Origin: JBDUCV01 sp040003255
GTDB lineage: Bacteria; Actinomycetota; Actinomycetes; Mycobacteriales; Jatrophihabitantaceae
Assembly (NCBI GenBank): GCA_040003255.1
Contig: JBDUCV010000059.1
Location: 1 to 12,435 of the forward strand
Length of the DNA: 12,435 nucleotides
Direction: 5' to 3'
Every line of letters starts with the position of its first letter. Positions within the stretch are counted from its first letter, which is position 1. Positions 6,410 through 12,202 of the stretch are shown here, piece after piece. The translations under genes were made by a program, and so were the position numbers. A model generated the notes under the pieces. The model was not told where the DNA came from, searched no databases, and saw only the letters and a list, made by a program, of their open reading frames with translations.

Positions 6410-7456
6410 ATGACCGGAGCCGACGCTGGCGGACAACTCGAACCCGAGCTGATGCTCAATCCCTCAGCCCGGGTGCTGTGGCGCTCTGCCGAGACCATCC
6501 AGGTCGAGCTGGGTGTGCGCGGGCTTGTGGTCGACGGCCTGGATCGGGCATCGGTCAGCCGGCTGGTACGCCGCGGTGAGCTCGACGATGCACCGGCGCC
6601 CGACACACTGCTCGAGACCGCGTTGGCAGAACTTGCCGCCGCCGGGTTTCTGGTCCGCCGATCGGCCGCTGGTGCGGCGGCGCTCAAGGCGCCCCGGTTG
6701 GCGGGCGACCTGGCGGCGCTGCGAGTCCGTTTCGGAGAACGAGCGGGTGCGAAGCTTGCCCGCCGCGCCGAGGCAGCGGTAACCGTGCAGGGCGGCACTA
6801 GGGTGGCCGGACTGGTGGCACCGCTGCTCGGCGCCGCGGGAGTGGGCCGGGTGGCCGTCACCAGCACGGGAGAAGCGCGGCTCGGGCACGCCGCTCCCGG
6901 CGGTGTTTGCCCGAACGATGAGGGCGAGCGCTTCACCCTCGCCGTCGGCGCGGCAATTCGCCGAGCCGCACCGGAGTGCGACACCAGTGCACTGCCCTTC
7001 GGCGTCCGTCCGGATCTGGTGATCATTGCCGACGACGGACCGGTCGATCCCGAAGTACGAACCGCCCTGCACCGACGCGGCTGCCCGCATCTGGTGGCTT
7101 CGGCCGGCCCCGACCGTGGGGTGGTCGGCCCGCTGGTGATCCCGGGCCTGACGAGCTGTCTGCGCTGCGCCGATCGCCACCGTGCCGACCGCGATCTGGC
7201 GTGGACGGCGCTCGCCGTGCAGTTGGCGATGCCGCAACGCCCCGCCGCCCCGTCCGATGTAGGCCTTGCCACCATCGTCGCCAGCGTCGCGGCGCTGCAG
7301 GCACTATCGCTGCTCGACGGCGACGAGCCGGCCACCGTCGAGGGCACCTTGGAACTTCAGCTGCCTGATTGGCGTATCCGGCGGCGTAGCTGGACGCCGC
7401 ACGCGGACTGCTCGTGCGGCGCCTATGCCGCCGACATTGGCCGCCCGGCACAATGA
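6410..7456 (+). CDS. Degenerate E1/ThiF-like protein, related to TOMM-type leader-binding proteins (Rv3196-like)
   Basis: 348 residues. The N-terminal 85 residues resemble the winged-helix-like region that precedes ThiF-like domains in TOMM/azol(in)e peptide maturation proteins. The middle follows the E1 Rossmann pattern, with a VTVQGGTRVAG loop at 124-134 and GAAGVGRVAV at 141-150. The usual GxGxxG and the aspartate ending the second strand are not intact, so ATP use is doubtful. Two cysteine pairs, CLRC (250-253) and CSC (334-336), match the structural zinc site of E1-like proteins. No precursor peptide or YcaO gene is in the window. The ATG at 6410 is the only in-frame start after a stop at 6368-6370, and its Shine-Dalgarno sequence is weak. 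Its TGA overlaps the next gene's ATG. Placement in the E1 superfamily is fairly sure; function is not known. Confidence 0.88.
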   Translation: MTGADAGGQLEPELMLNPSARVLWRSAETIQVELGVRGLVVDGLDRASVSRLVRRGELDDAPAPDTLLETALAELAAAGFLVRRSAAGAAALKAPRLAGDLAALRVRFGERAGAKLARRAEAAVTVQGGTRVAGLVAPLLGAAGVGRVAVTSTGEARLGHAAPGGVCPNDEGERFTLAVGAAIRRAAPECDTSALPFGVRPDLVIIADDGPVDPEVRTALHRRGCPHLVASAGPDRGVVGPLVIPGLTSCLRCADRHRADRDLAWTALAVQLAMPQRPAAPSDVGLATIVASVAALQALSLLDGDEPATVEGTLELQLPDWRIRRRSWTPHADCSCGAYAADIGRPAQ

Positions 7457-8784
7457 TCGTCGTGAGCGACATTCCCCAGCGCCGGGTGGCCCGGACAGCC
7501 CGGCTGGCTTCGCTTCCGCTGGGGGTCGCAGGTCGGGCGACACTAGGCCTGGGCAAGCGACTGGCCGGTCGCTCGGCCGAATTGGTCACCGCCGAACTGC
7601 AGCAACGCACCGCCGAACAGCTGTTCACCGTTCTGGGCGAACTCAAGGGCGGGGCGATGAAGCTCGGCCAGGCGCTGTCGGTGTTCGAGGCCGCCCTGCC
7701 CGAAGAGCATGCCGCCCCGTATCGGGCCGCGCTCACCCGGCTGCAAGAAGCCGCACCGCCGATGCCCACCGACGTAATGCACCGCGTAATCGCTGAGCAG
7801 TTCGGCCGCCGCTGGCGTGATCGCTTCGCCGCGTTCGACGAGCACCCGGCGGCAGCCGCGAGCATCGGCCAGGTTCACCGCGCCGTGTGGAACGACGGGC
7901 GCGCCGTCGCCGTCAAGATCCAATACCCGGGGGCCGGCCCGGCGATACTCGCTGACTTCACCCAGATGTCGCGCTTCGCCCGGCTATTCAGCCGGCTGTC
8001 CCCCGGCTTGGAGATCAAGCCGCTGCTCGCCGAGCTGAAGGATCGTGTCCTCGAGGAGCTGGACTACTCACTCGAAGCCGACGCCCAGCGCGCATTTGCC
8101 GCCGCGTACGAGGGCGATGCCGAGATCAACGTGCCGCGGGTGGTCGCGAGCGCGCCGAAGGTTCTCGTCACTGAGTGGATCGACGGCACACCGGTGTCGC
8201 GGGTGATCACCGAAGGCACCCAGCCACAACGCGACCGAGTCGGTTATCTACTCGCGCTCCTGCACTACTCGGCGCCGATTCGAGCTGAAATGTTGCACGC
8301 CGATCCGCACCCGGGCAACTTCCGGTTGTTGGCCGACGGCCGGCTCGGTGTGATCGACTTCGGCGCCGTGGCGCGGATGCCCGGCGGGACGCCGGTGCCG
8401 CTCGGCCGGATGACCCGCCTCGCTCTCAATGGGGACACCGATGGGCTGATGCGCGAGCTTTACGAGCACAACTTCATCCGTCCGGGCGTCCGGATCGACC
8501 CGACGCAGGTTCTGGACTATCTGCGGCCGATTCTCGACCCGCTCACTGTCGAGGAGTTCACCTTCACCCGAAGCTGGATGCGCAGCCAGGCGGCCCGGAT
8601 CGGTGATCTGCGCAGCGAGGAGGCGCGGGTCGGACGGTTGCTGAACCTGCCGCCGTCCTACCTGCTGATCCACCGGGTCACGATCGGCTCGCTCGGCGTG
8701 CTATGCCAGCTCGGTGCCACCGCGCCTTACCGCCGGCTCGCCGAGCAGTGGCAGCCCGGCTTTGCCGAGCCAGCAGCGTCCTGA
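7453..8784 (+). CDS. ABC1/UbiB-family atypical kinase (Rv3197-like)
   Basis: 443 residues. All signature motifs of the ABC1 (ADCK/UbiB) kinase-like family are visible: KLGQ at 70-73, the Ala-rich loop AAAASIGQ at 133-140, the ATP lysine in AVKIQYPG (Lys155), EELDYSLEA at about 201-209, catalytic HADPHPGN at 282-289 and DFG at 302-304. No transmembrane segment is obvious, unlike true UbiB proteins. Family members bind ATP and act in isoprenoid lipid metabolism. The M. tuberculosis relative Rv3197 has been linked to macrolide tolerance and the WhiB7 regulon; this is from memory. The start is ATG at 7453, overlapping the preceding TGA (ATGA), which implies translational coupling. GTG at 7462 is the alternative start. 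Confidence 0.93.
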   Translation: MIVVSDIPQRRVARTARLASLPLGVAGRATLGLGKRLAGRSAELVTAELQQRTAEQLFTVLGELKGGAMKLGQALSVFEAALPEEHAAPYRAALTRLQEAAPPMPTDVMHRVIAEQFGRRWRDRFAAFDEHPAAAASIGQVHRAVWNDGRAVAVKIQYPGAGPAILADFTQMSRFARLFSRLSPGLEIKPLLAELKDRVLEELDYSLEADAQRAFAAAYEGDAEINVPRVVASAPKVLVTEWIDGTPVSRVITEGTQPQRDRVGYLLALLHYSAPIRAEMLHADPHPGNFRLLADGRLGVIDFGAVARMPGGTPVPLGRMTRLALNGDTDGLMRELYEHNFIRPGVRIDPTQVLDYLRPILDPLTVEEFTFTRSWMRSQAARIGDLRSEEARVGRLLNLPPSYLLIHRVTIGSLGVLCQLGATAPYRRLAEQWQPGFAEPAAS

Positions 8785-8802
8785 CTGGTCGGTCGCCTCG
8801 CG

Positions 8803-8997
8803 TCACCACCAATTCTGATCGAGTTTGGCCTCGATCGAGCGGACGTAGCGGCGGGTGCAGATGTCGCAGACCCACCTCGTCCGCGGGCCGTCGAGGTCCT
8901 CGACGATGTCGACGCACCAGGTCAACGGGGGGTCGCCGTCGGCCTCCGGATCGGCCACTCGTCCACACAACGAGCACGACGCTTGCACAGCCACCAC
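8803..8997 (-). CDS. Small zinc-ribbon protein, conserved hypothetical
   Basis: 64 residues. CSLCGR (Cys8, Cys11) and VCDICTR (Cys44, Cys47) form two CxxC knuckles, as in a zinc ribbon, with an additional Cys28. The C-terminus RSIEAKLDQNWW resembles small actinobacterial proteins with the same two-knuckle layout and WW ending. The function is unknown; a nucleic-acid or protein-binding role would be typical. GTG at 8997 and GTG at 8994 are both possible starts, and neither has a Shine-Dalgarno sequence. A long hairpin ends only 3 nt upstream (9001-9046) and could influence expression. The stop lies 18 bp from the convergent ABC1 kinase stop. The cysteine spacing makes it much more likely to be real than the overlapping frames. 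Confidence 0.8.
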   Translation of the reverse strand: MVAVQASCSLCGRVADPEADGDPPLTWCVDIVEDLDGPRTRWVCDICTRRYVRSIEAKLDQNWW

Positions 8998-9000
8998 GCA

Positions 9001-9046
9001 ATGACAGCGCGACCGCTGGAGCCTGTCCAGTCGGCCGCGCTGTCAT
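9001..9046 (-). terminator. Long stem-loop between the small ORF and the zinc-ribbon gene
   Basis: ATGACAGCGCG (9001-9011) and CGCGCTGTCAT (9036-9046) are perfect 11-bp complements. Inside, 9013-9015 pairs with 9032-9034 and CTGGA (9016-9020) pairs with TCCAG (9026-9030), leaving a 5-nt loop and one bulged base (9031). The 9012/9035 position is a U-G wobble in minus-strand RNA but an A-C mismatch in plus-strand RNA, so the hairpin is best formed by the minus transcript. It begins 23 nt after the stop of the small ORF below whiB7 and is not followed by a U-tract. It could be a U-less terminator of the whiB7 unit, or a 5' structure controlling the zinc-ribbon gene whose GTG is 3 nt beyond it. 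Confidence 0.6.
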
Positions 9047-9069
9047 GTGTGATGAGACGGCCAGCCGCG

Positions 9070-9213
9070 TTAGTCGGCGGCCGAGTGGGCCAACCCGGTT
9101 CGCCGGCGAACGCGCCGGGCGGCCACCAGCTGGCGGGAGACGCGCGACTGCTCGGCGTCGCGCCGAGCCTCACGCATTCGCTCGCGGGCGAGCGCGTCAT
9201 ACATGGTGTACAT
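9070..9213 (-). CDS. Arginine-rich 47-residue small protein downstream of whiB7
   Basis: The ORF starts MYTMYDALARERMREARR and ends in TAA at 9070-9072. An AAGGAG Shine-Dalgarno sequence (9221-9226) stands 7 nt before the ATG, one of the best in the window. The product has 12 arginines in 47 residues; charged residues alternate with alanines, which suggests a single amphipathic, nucleic-acid-friendly helix. I do not recognise a family or function. The ATG lies 54 bp after the whiB7 stop on the same strand, with no convincing promoter between, so it is probably read from the whiB7 transcript and would then be induced with whiB7. It is easily missed because of its length. Confidence 0.7.
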   Translation of the reverse strand: MYTMYDALARERMREARRDAEQSRVSRQLVAARRVRRRTGLAHSAAD

Positions 9214-9267
9214 CGTTGTACTCCTTGCCTGAATGGATAGAATTGACTCGGTGATTAGGTGCGGCCC

Positions 9268-9600
9268 TCATGCCGCCACCACACGGTGTGCCTTGCGCGG
9301 GCGTCCACGCGGTCGCTTGCGCGCGATGACCTGACCCCGCTCAAAGATCTCGCCGCCCCAGACGCCCCACGGCTCCCGACGGTCGATTGCGCCTGCGAGG
9401 CAGGCGATCCGCGCCGGGCAATCGGCACATAGCGTCTTGGCGCGCTCGAGTTCGGATGGGGTCTCGGCGAACCAGAGGTCCGGGTCTTGCACCCGGCAGG
9501 GCAGGTCGTCGGGGCATAGCCTCGAAATCGGGTCCAGCGTCCCGATCGTCGGCGCCCCGCTGGCGAACGAGAGTGGCTCGCTCGGGCAGCTGGTGAACAC
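9268..9600 (-). CDS. whiB7: WhiB7, redox-sensitive transcription factor of intrinsic antibiotic resistance
   Basis: 110 residues. Four cysteines for the Fe-S cluster are Cys35, Cys58, Cys61 and Cys67 in the CxxCxxxxxC layout. EPWGVWGGE is at 76-84, the WhiB turn that contacts the main sigma factor. The C-terminal AT-hook RGRPR at 98-102 is the hallmark separating WhiB7 from other WhiB proteins. WhiB7 binds sigma-A and AT-rich DNA next to the -35 and activates resistance genes after ribosome-targeting antibiotics. GTG at 9600 is supported by AAGGAGGTGA (9607-9616), a near-perfect anti-SD match. The N-terminus before Cys35 is longer than in M. tuberculosis (Cys20 there, from memory) and includes an extra Cys29. 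Regulation is by autoactivation and leader attenuation, described separately. Confidence 0.97.
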   Translation of the reverse strand: MFTSCPSEPLSFASGAPTIGTLDPISRLCPDDLPCRVQDPDLWFAETPSELERAKTLCADCPARIACLAGAIDRREPWGVWGGEIFERGQVIARKRPRGRPRKAHRVVAA

Positions 9601-9640
9601 GTCGGGTCACCTCCTTCGGTGCTTTCATCTCGTGGACGGC

Positions 9641-9686
9641 GGAAAAAGAATGAGGCCGCGGTTCCCTTGTGGGGAGCCGCGGCCTC
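9641..9686 (-). terminator. Intrinsic terminator (attenuator) in the whiB7 leader
   Basis: On the minus strand a GC-rich hairpin pairs 9672-9686 with 9652-9666: 10 bp, one A-C mismatch, then 4 bp, closed by a 5-nt loop. It is followed at once by ATTCTTTTT (9643-9651), a U-tract. This is a classical Rho-independent terminator, and it lies about 40 nt before the whiB7 start codon rather than after a gene. Its function must therefore be premature termination of the whiB7 transcript. Transcript lengths upstream fit the long leader known for mycobacterial whiB7. Confidence 0.9.
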
Positions 9687-9734
9687 GAGAAGCGCCTTCG
9701 CTGATCGGGTGATCAGCGCAGAACCTCTCGAGGC
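9682..9734 (-). promoter_or_regulatory. Antiterminator structure competing with the whiB7 terminator
   Basis: GCCTCGAGA (9682-9690) is perfectly complementary to TCTCGAGGC (9726-9734). Between them is an 8-bp hairpin, 9699-9706 with 9711-9718, with a 4-nt loop. The pairing uses 9682-9686, the base of the terminator's 5' arm, so antiterminator and terminator exclude each other. The upstream ORF runs through 9726-9734 and stops in the inner hairpin (TGA 9713-9715). A ribosome finishing the ORF would block the antiterminator and favour termination; a ribosome stalled earlier would leave it free. Confidence 0.75.
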
Positions 9735-9934
9735 GGACTGGCCTGCTTGACGGCGAAGCCGGTCGCACGATCGCGGTCGAACGGGGTGACGGTGCCGGCG
9801 GCGGCTGAAACCGTGCTACCGCTGCACATCGAGATGGGCAGATCGATGCCCCGGTAGCCGATGCCGAGCGGCGCCGTCCGGCGTCCGGTGTGCGGACGCG
9901 TGGCAGCCACCGTCGTGATCGTGTTGATCACCAC
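9713..9934 (-). CDS. Upstream ORF of the whiB7 leader, 73 codons
   Basis: The ORF begins with GTG GTG ATC at 9934 behind GAGAGGAGGT (9941-9950), a very strong Shine-Dalgarno sequence. The second GTG at 9931 is an alternative start. The product starts MVINTITTVAATRPHTGRRT and ends REVLR. It has no membrane or catalytic motif and probably acts as a translation sensor instead of a working protein. Its last codons overlap the antiterminator strand, the arrangement expected for ribosome-dependent attenuation, which has been reported for whiB7 in mycobacteria. Confidence 0.75.
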   Translation of the reverse strand: MVINTITTVAATRPHTGRRTAPLGIGYRGIDLPISMCSGSTVSAAAGTVTPFDRDRATGFAVKQASPPREVLR

Positions 9935-9951
9935 CTGGCCACCTCCTCTCG

Positions 9952-10014
9952 CGTCCGGGCGCGCTCAAGCGCCTCATCCGTGCGTGTGCATGAAGGCTAA
10001 CGGACGCCCGGACG
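9952..10014. repeat. 9-bp inverted repeat around the predicted whiB7 transcription start
   Basis: CGTCCGGGC (9952-9960) and GCCCGGACG (10006-10014) are perfect inverted copies, 45 bp apart. The centre of symmetry is near 9983, beside the predicted start at 9987. One arm lies in the -35/-10 spacer and the other in the early leader. It could be an operator or chance in GC-rich sequence. Confidence 0.35.
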
Positions 10015-10023
10015 GCTTCGCAA
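9994..10023 (-). promoter_or_regulatory. whiB7 promoter
   Basis: The minus-strand TTGCGA (10018-10023) as -35 and TAGCCT (9994-9999) as -10 are separated by 18 bp. The start is predicted near 9987, giving a leader of about 387 nt to the whiB7 GTG. The -35 ends 17 bp beyond the uvrD2 stop. The bases upstream of the -35 (10024-10032) are only slightly A/T-enriched, weaker than the AT-rich WhiB7 binding element known from other whiB7 promoters. Confidence 0.6.
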
Positions 10024-10039
10024 TCGGATAACCGGGGAC

Positions 10040-12052
10040 CTACTTGACGACCTCGACGACGGCCACCGAATCGGGCTCGGCGCCACCGAGGACGGCCAGC
10101 AGCGGCTCGGCGTAGCGATCGAGTTTGGTTGGCCCGACGCCGGGCAGCCGGGCAAGCAACGCCCGCGACGTCGGCCGCGTGTCGGCGATCGCCACCAGGG
10201 TCGCATCGGAAAACACCACGTACGCGGGGACACCCTGCCCGTCCGCCTGCCGCTTTCGCCAGCTGCGCAGCCGGGCGAACAGGGCGGCGTCCTCGGCCTC
10301 GGGCGTGCCCGACTTCTTCTTCGGACGGGGCGGGACCACCTCGCCCGCTGGGCGCAGAGCGTCGAGGAACCGGCTCGGTCGTCGCCCGCGCCGCTGGCCA
10401 GGGCTGCGGGCCAGCGCCCAAGACAGCGCGACCTGTTGGCGCGCCCGGGTAATGCCGACGTAGAGCAGCCGGCGTTCCTCGGCGACCTGTTCCTCGGTCG
10501 TCGCGTGCTGGATCGGAATGGTGGTATCGGTCAGCCCGACGAGGAACACCGCGTCCCATTCCAGGCCCTTCGCCGAGTGCAGTGAGGCCAGCGTGACGCC
10601 CTGCACGGTGGGCGCATGTTGGGCCGCGGAACGCTGATCGAGTTCGGCGACCAGCTCGGGCAGCTGCGCGCGTGCGTCAAGCGCGCGTACGTCCTCGGCA
10701 AGGCTGACGAGTGCAGCCAGCGATTCCCATCGCTCCCGCGCCGCACCGCCCGGGGCGGGCGAATCGGAATGCCAGCCGACGCTGGCGAGGACTGCCCGCA
10801 CCGCGTCCGGGAGCGGCTGCTCGTCCGCCTGCGAGCGGGCCGCGCCGCGCAGCAGCAGCCGCGCCTCGCGGATCTCGGGGCGATCGAAGAATCGTTCGCC
10901 ACCGCGAAGGACATAGGGCACCGCGACCGTCGACAGCGCCTGCTCATAGACCTCGGATTGGGCGTTGATCCGGAACAGGACGGCGATTTCGGCGGCGGGC
11001 GTGCCGGCGTCGATCATGGCCCGACATTGCGCGGCGACGGCGGCGGCTTCGGCCGGTTCGTCGTCGAACTCGCGAAACGTCGGCTCGGGGCCGTCGGCAC
11101 GCTGACCGACGAGCGTCAGCCGCGCGCCGTGCCCGTTCGGCCGTCCGGCGGCGACCAGCCGGTTGGCGAGCGTGACCACCTGGGGGGTCGATCGGTAGTC
11201 GCGCTCGAGGCGCACCACGACCGCACCCGGGAACCGCGTGGTGAAGCCGAGCAGGTGCTGCGGGGTGGCGCCAGCGAAGGAGTAGATGGTCTGGTTGGCG
11301 TCGCCTACCACACACAGGTCGTCGCGACCGCCCAGCCACGCGTCGAGCAGTCGTTGTTGCAGCGGCGACACGTCCTGGTATTCATCGACGACGAAGTGCC
11401 GGTATCGCGAACGCACCTGCTCAGCGACGTCGGCGTAATCCTCGATCGCTCCGGCCATGATCAGCAACAAGTCTGCGAAATCGAGCTGCCCGCTGCGTCG
11501 CTTGGCCGCTTCGTACTCGGCATAAACCTGCGCGACGGTGGACGGGGTGACCGGAGGCTGTCGCGCCGCGGCCGCGGCCCGTGCCGGGTAGTCCTCAGGC
11601 GTGGCGAGCACGGCTTTCGCCCACTCGATCTCGCTGGCCAGGTCGCGCAGCTCGGCGCGGTCGGAGCGCAATCGAGCACGGGCCGCGGCGTTGGCGACAA
11701 GACGCAGCGGGTTGTCGACGACCTGGGGCAGCTCGCCGCCGATTACGCGAGGCGCGAAATAGGACAGCTGTCGTAAAGCTGCGGCGTGGAAGGTGCGCGC
11801 CTGCACCCCATCGGCCCCGAGCCGGCGCAGCCGGGTGCGCAGCTCGCCGGCCGCCCGCGCCGTGAACGTGACAGCGAGCAGCTGTCCCGCCGGTACCGCC
11901 GCTGACCGCACCGCATACGCGATGCGATGGGTGATCGCTCGCGTCTTGCCAGTGCCAGCGCCCGCCAGGATGCACACCGGTCCGCGGACTACCTCGGCGG
12001 CCGCCCGCTGCTCGGGGTCTAGCCCGTCCAACACGGCCTCGGGCGAAGTCAC
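10040..12052 (-). CDS. uvrD2: UvrD2, superfamily 1 ATP-dependent DNA helicase with HRDC domain, tetracysteine module missing
   Basis: 670 residues with the full SF1A motif set: Walker A GAGTGKT at 31-37, DEYQD at 223-227 (motif II), VVGDANQTIYSFAGA at 248-262 (III), RLERDYRST at 281-289 (IV), TLASLHSAKGLEWD at 487-500 (V) and EERRLLYVGITRAR at 525-538 (VI). A C-terminal HRDC domain covers about 587-655 (SWRKRQ, GVPAYVVFSDATL, LPGVG). M. tuberculosis UvrD2 is about 700 residues and carries a CxxC-14-CxxC module between motif VI and HRDC. Here that linker (about 562-588) is Lys/Pro-rich, much shorter and has no cysteine. The enzyme unwinds DNA 3'-5' and is essential in M. smegmatis. The start is GTG at 12052 with no clear Shine-Dalgarno sequence. 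whiB7 follows on the same strand and mrx1 is divergent. Confidence 0.96.
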   Translation of the reverse strand: MTSPEAVLDGLDPEQRAAAEVVRGPVCILAGAGTGKTRAITHRIAYAVRSAAVPAGQLLAVTFTARAAGELRTRLRRLGADGVQARTFHAAALRQLSYFAPRVIGGELPQVVDNPLRLVANAAARARLRSDRAELRDLASEIEWAKAVLATPEDYPARAAAAARQPPVTPSTVAQVYAEYEAAKRRSGQLDFADLLLIMAGAIEDYADVAEQVRSRYRHFVVDEYQDVSPLQQRLLDAWLGGRDDLCVVGDANQTIYSFAGATPQHLLGFTTRFPGAVVVRLERDYRSTPQVVTLANRLVAAGRPNGHGARLTLVGQRADGPEPTFREFDDEPAEAAAVAAQCRAMIDAGTPAAEIAVLFRINAQSEVYEQALSTVAVPYVLRGGERFFDRPEIREARLLLRGAARSQADEQPLPDAVRAVLASVGWHSDSPAPGGAARERWESLAALVSLAEDVRALDARAQLPELVAELDQRSAAQHAPTVQGVTLASLHSAKGLEWDAVFLVGLTDTTIPIQHATTEEQVAEERRLLYVGITRARQQVALSWALARSPGQRRGRRPSRFLDALRPAGEVVPPRPKKKSGTPEAEDAALFARLRSWRKRQADGQGVPAYVVFSDATLVAIADTRPTSRALLARLPGVGPTKLDRYAEPLLAVLGGAEPDSVAVVEVVK

Positions 12053-12139
12053 CAGACGATCGTGCCAGCGTGCTCAGACGCTTTGCCGTACCGGGTCGGC
12101 GCACCGTCGCGCAGGTGATCGCTCACGTTGCCCACCGGC

Positions 12140-12166
12140 GGAATACCAGCGCCTAAACTTGACGTT
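12140..12166 (+). promoter_or_regulatory. SigH/SigR-type (thiol-oxidative stress) promoter of mrx1
   Basis: CGGAATA (-35, GGAATA at 12140-12145) and CGTTG (-10, GTT at 12164-12166) are separated by 18 bp. This matches the sGGAAyA / sGTTs consensus of mycobacterial SigH and the GGAAT-N18-GTT consensus of Streptomyces SigR. The start is predicted near 12173, leaving a leader of about 30 nt with a GAGGA Shine-Dalgarno core (12189-12193). Mycoredoxin is a typical SigR-regulon gene, so function and promoter agree. Confidence 0.7.
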
Positions 12167-12202
12167 GTTTTTGGTGAACCCGACGAAAGAGGAAGCACCG
12201 CG

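Noticed and set aside
6160..7347. 395-codon minus-strand open frame
   Set aside because: It is antisense to the E1-like gene and across the regulatory region, with Ser/Ala/Arg-rich composition and no motif.
8922..9200. 92-codon minus-strand ORF across 9001-9200
   Set aside because: It overlaps both the well-initiated arginine-rich small ORF and the zinc-ribbon gene in another frame and has no ribosome binding site or motif.
9341..9628. 95-codon minus-strand ORF starting ATG at 9628, overlapping whiB7
   Set aside because: It is out of frame with whiB7 and lacks its own Shine-Dalgarno sequence; the strong AAGGAGGTGA lies inside it and serves the whiB7 GTG. The product has no WhiB features.
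10616..11776. 386-codon plus-strand open frame
   Set aside because: It is antisense to uvrD2, whose helicase motifs are complete on the other strand.
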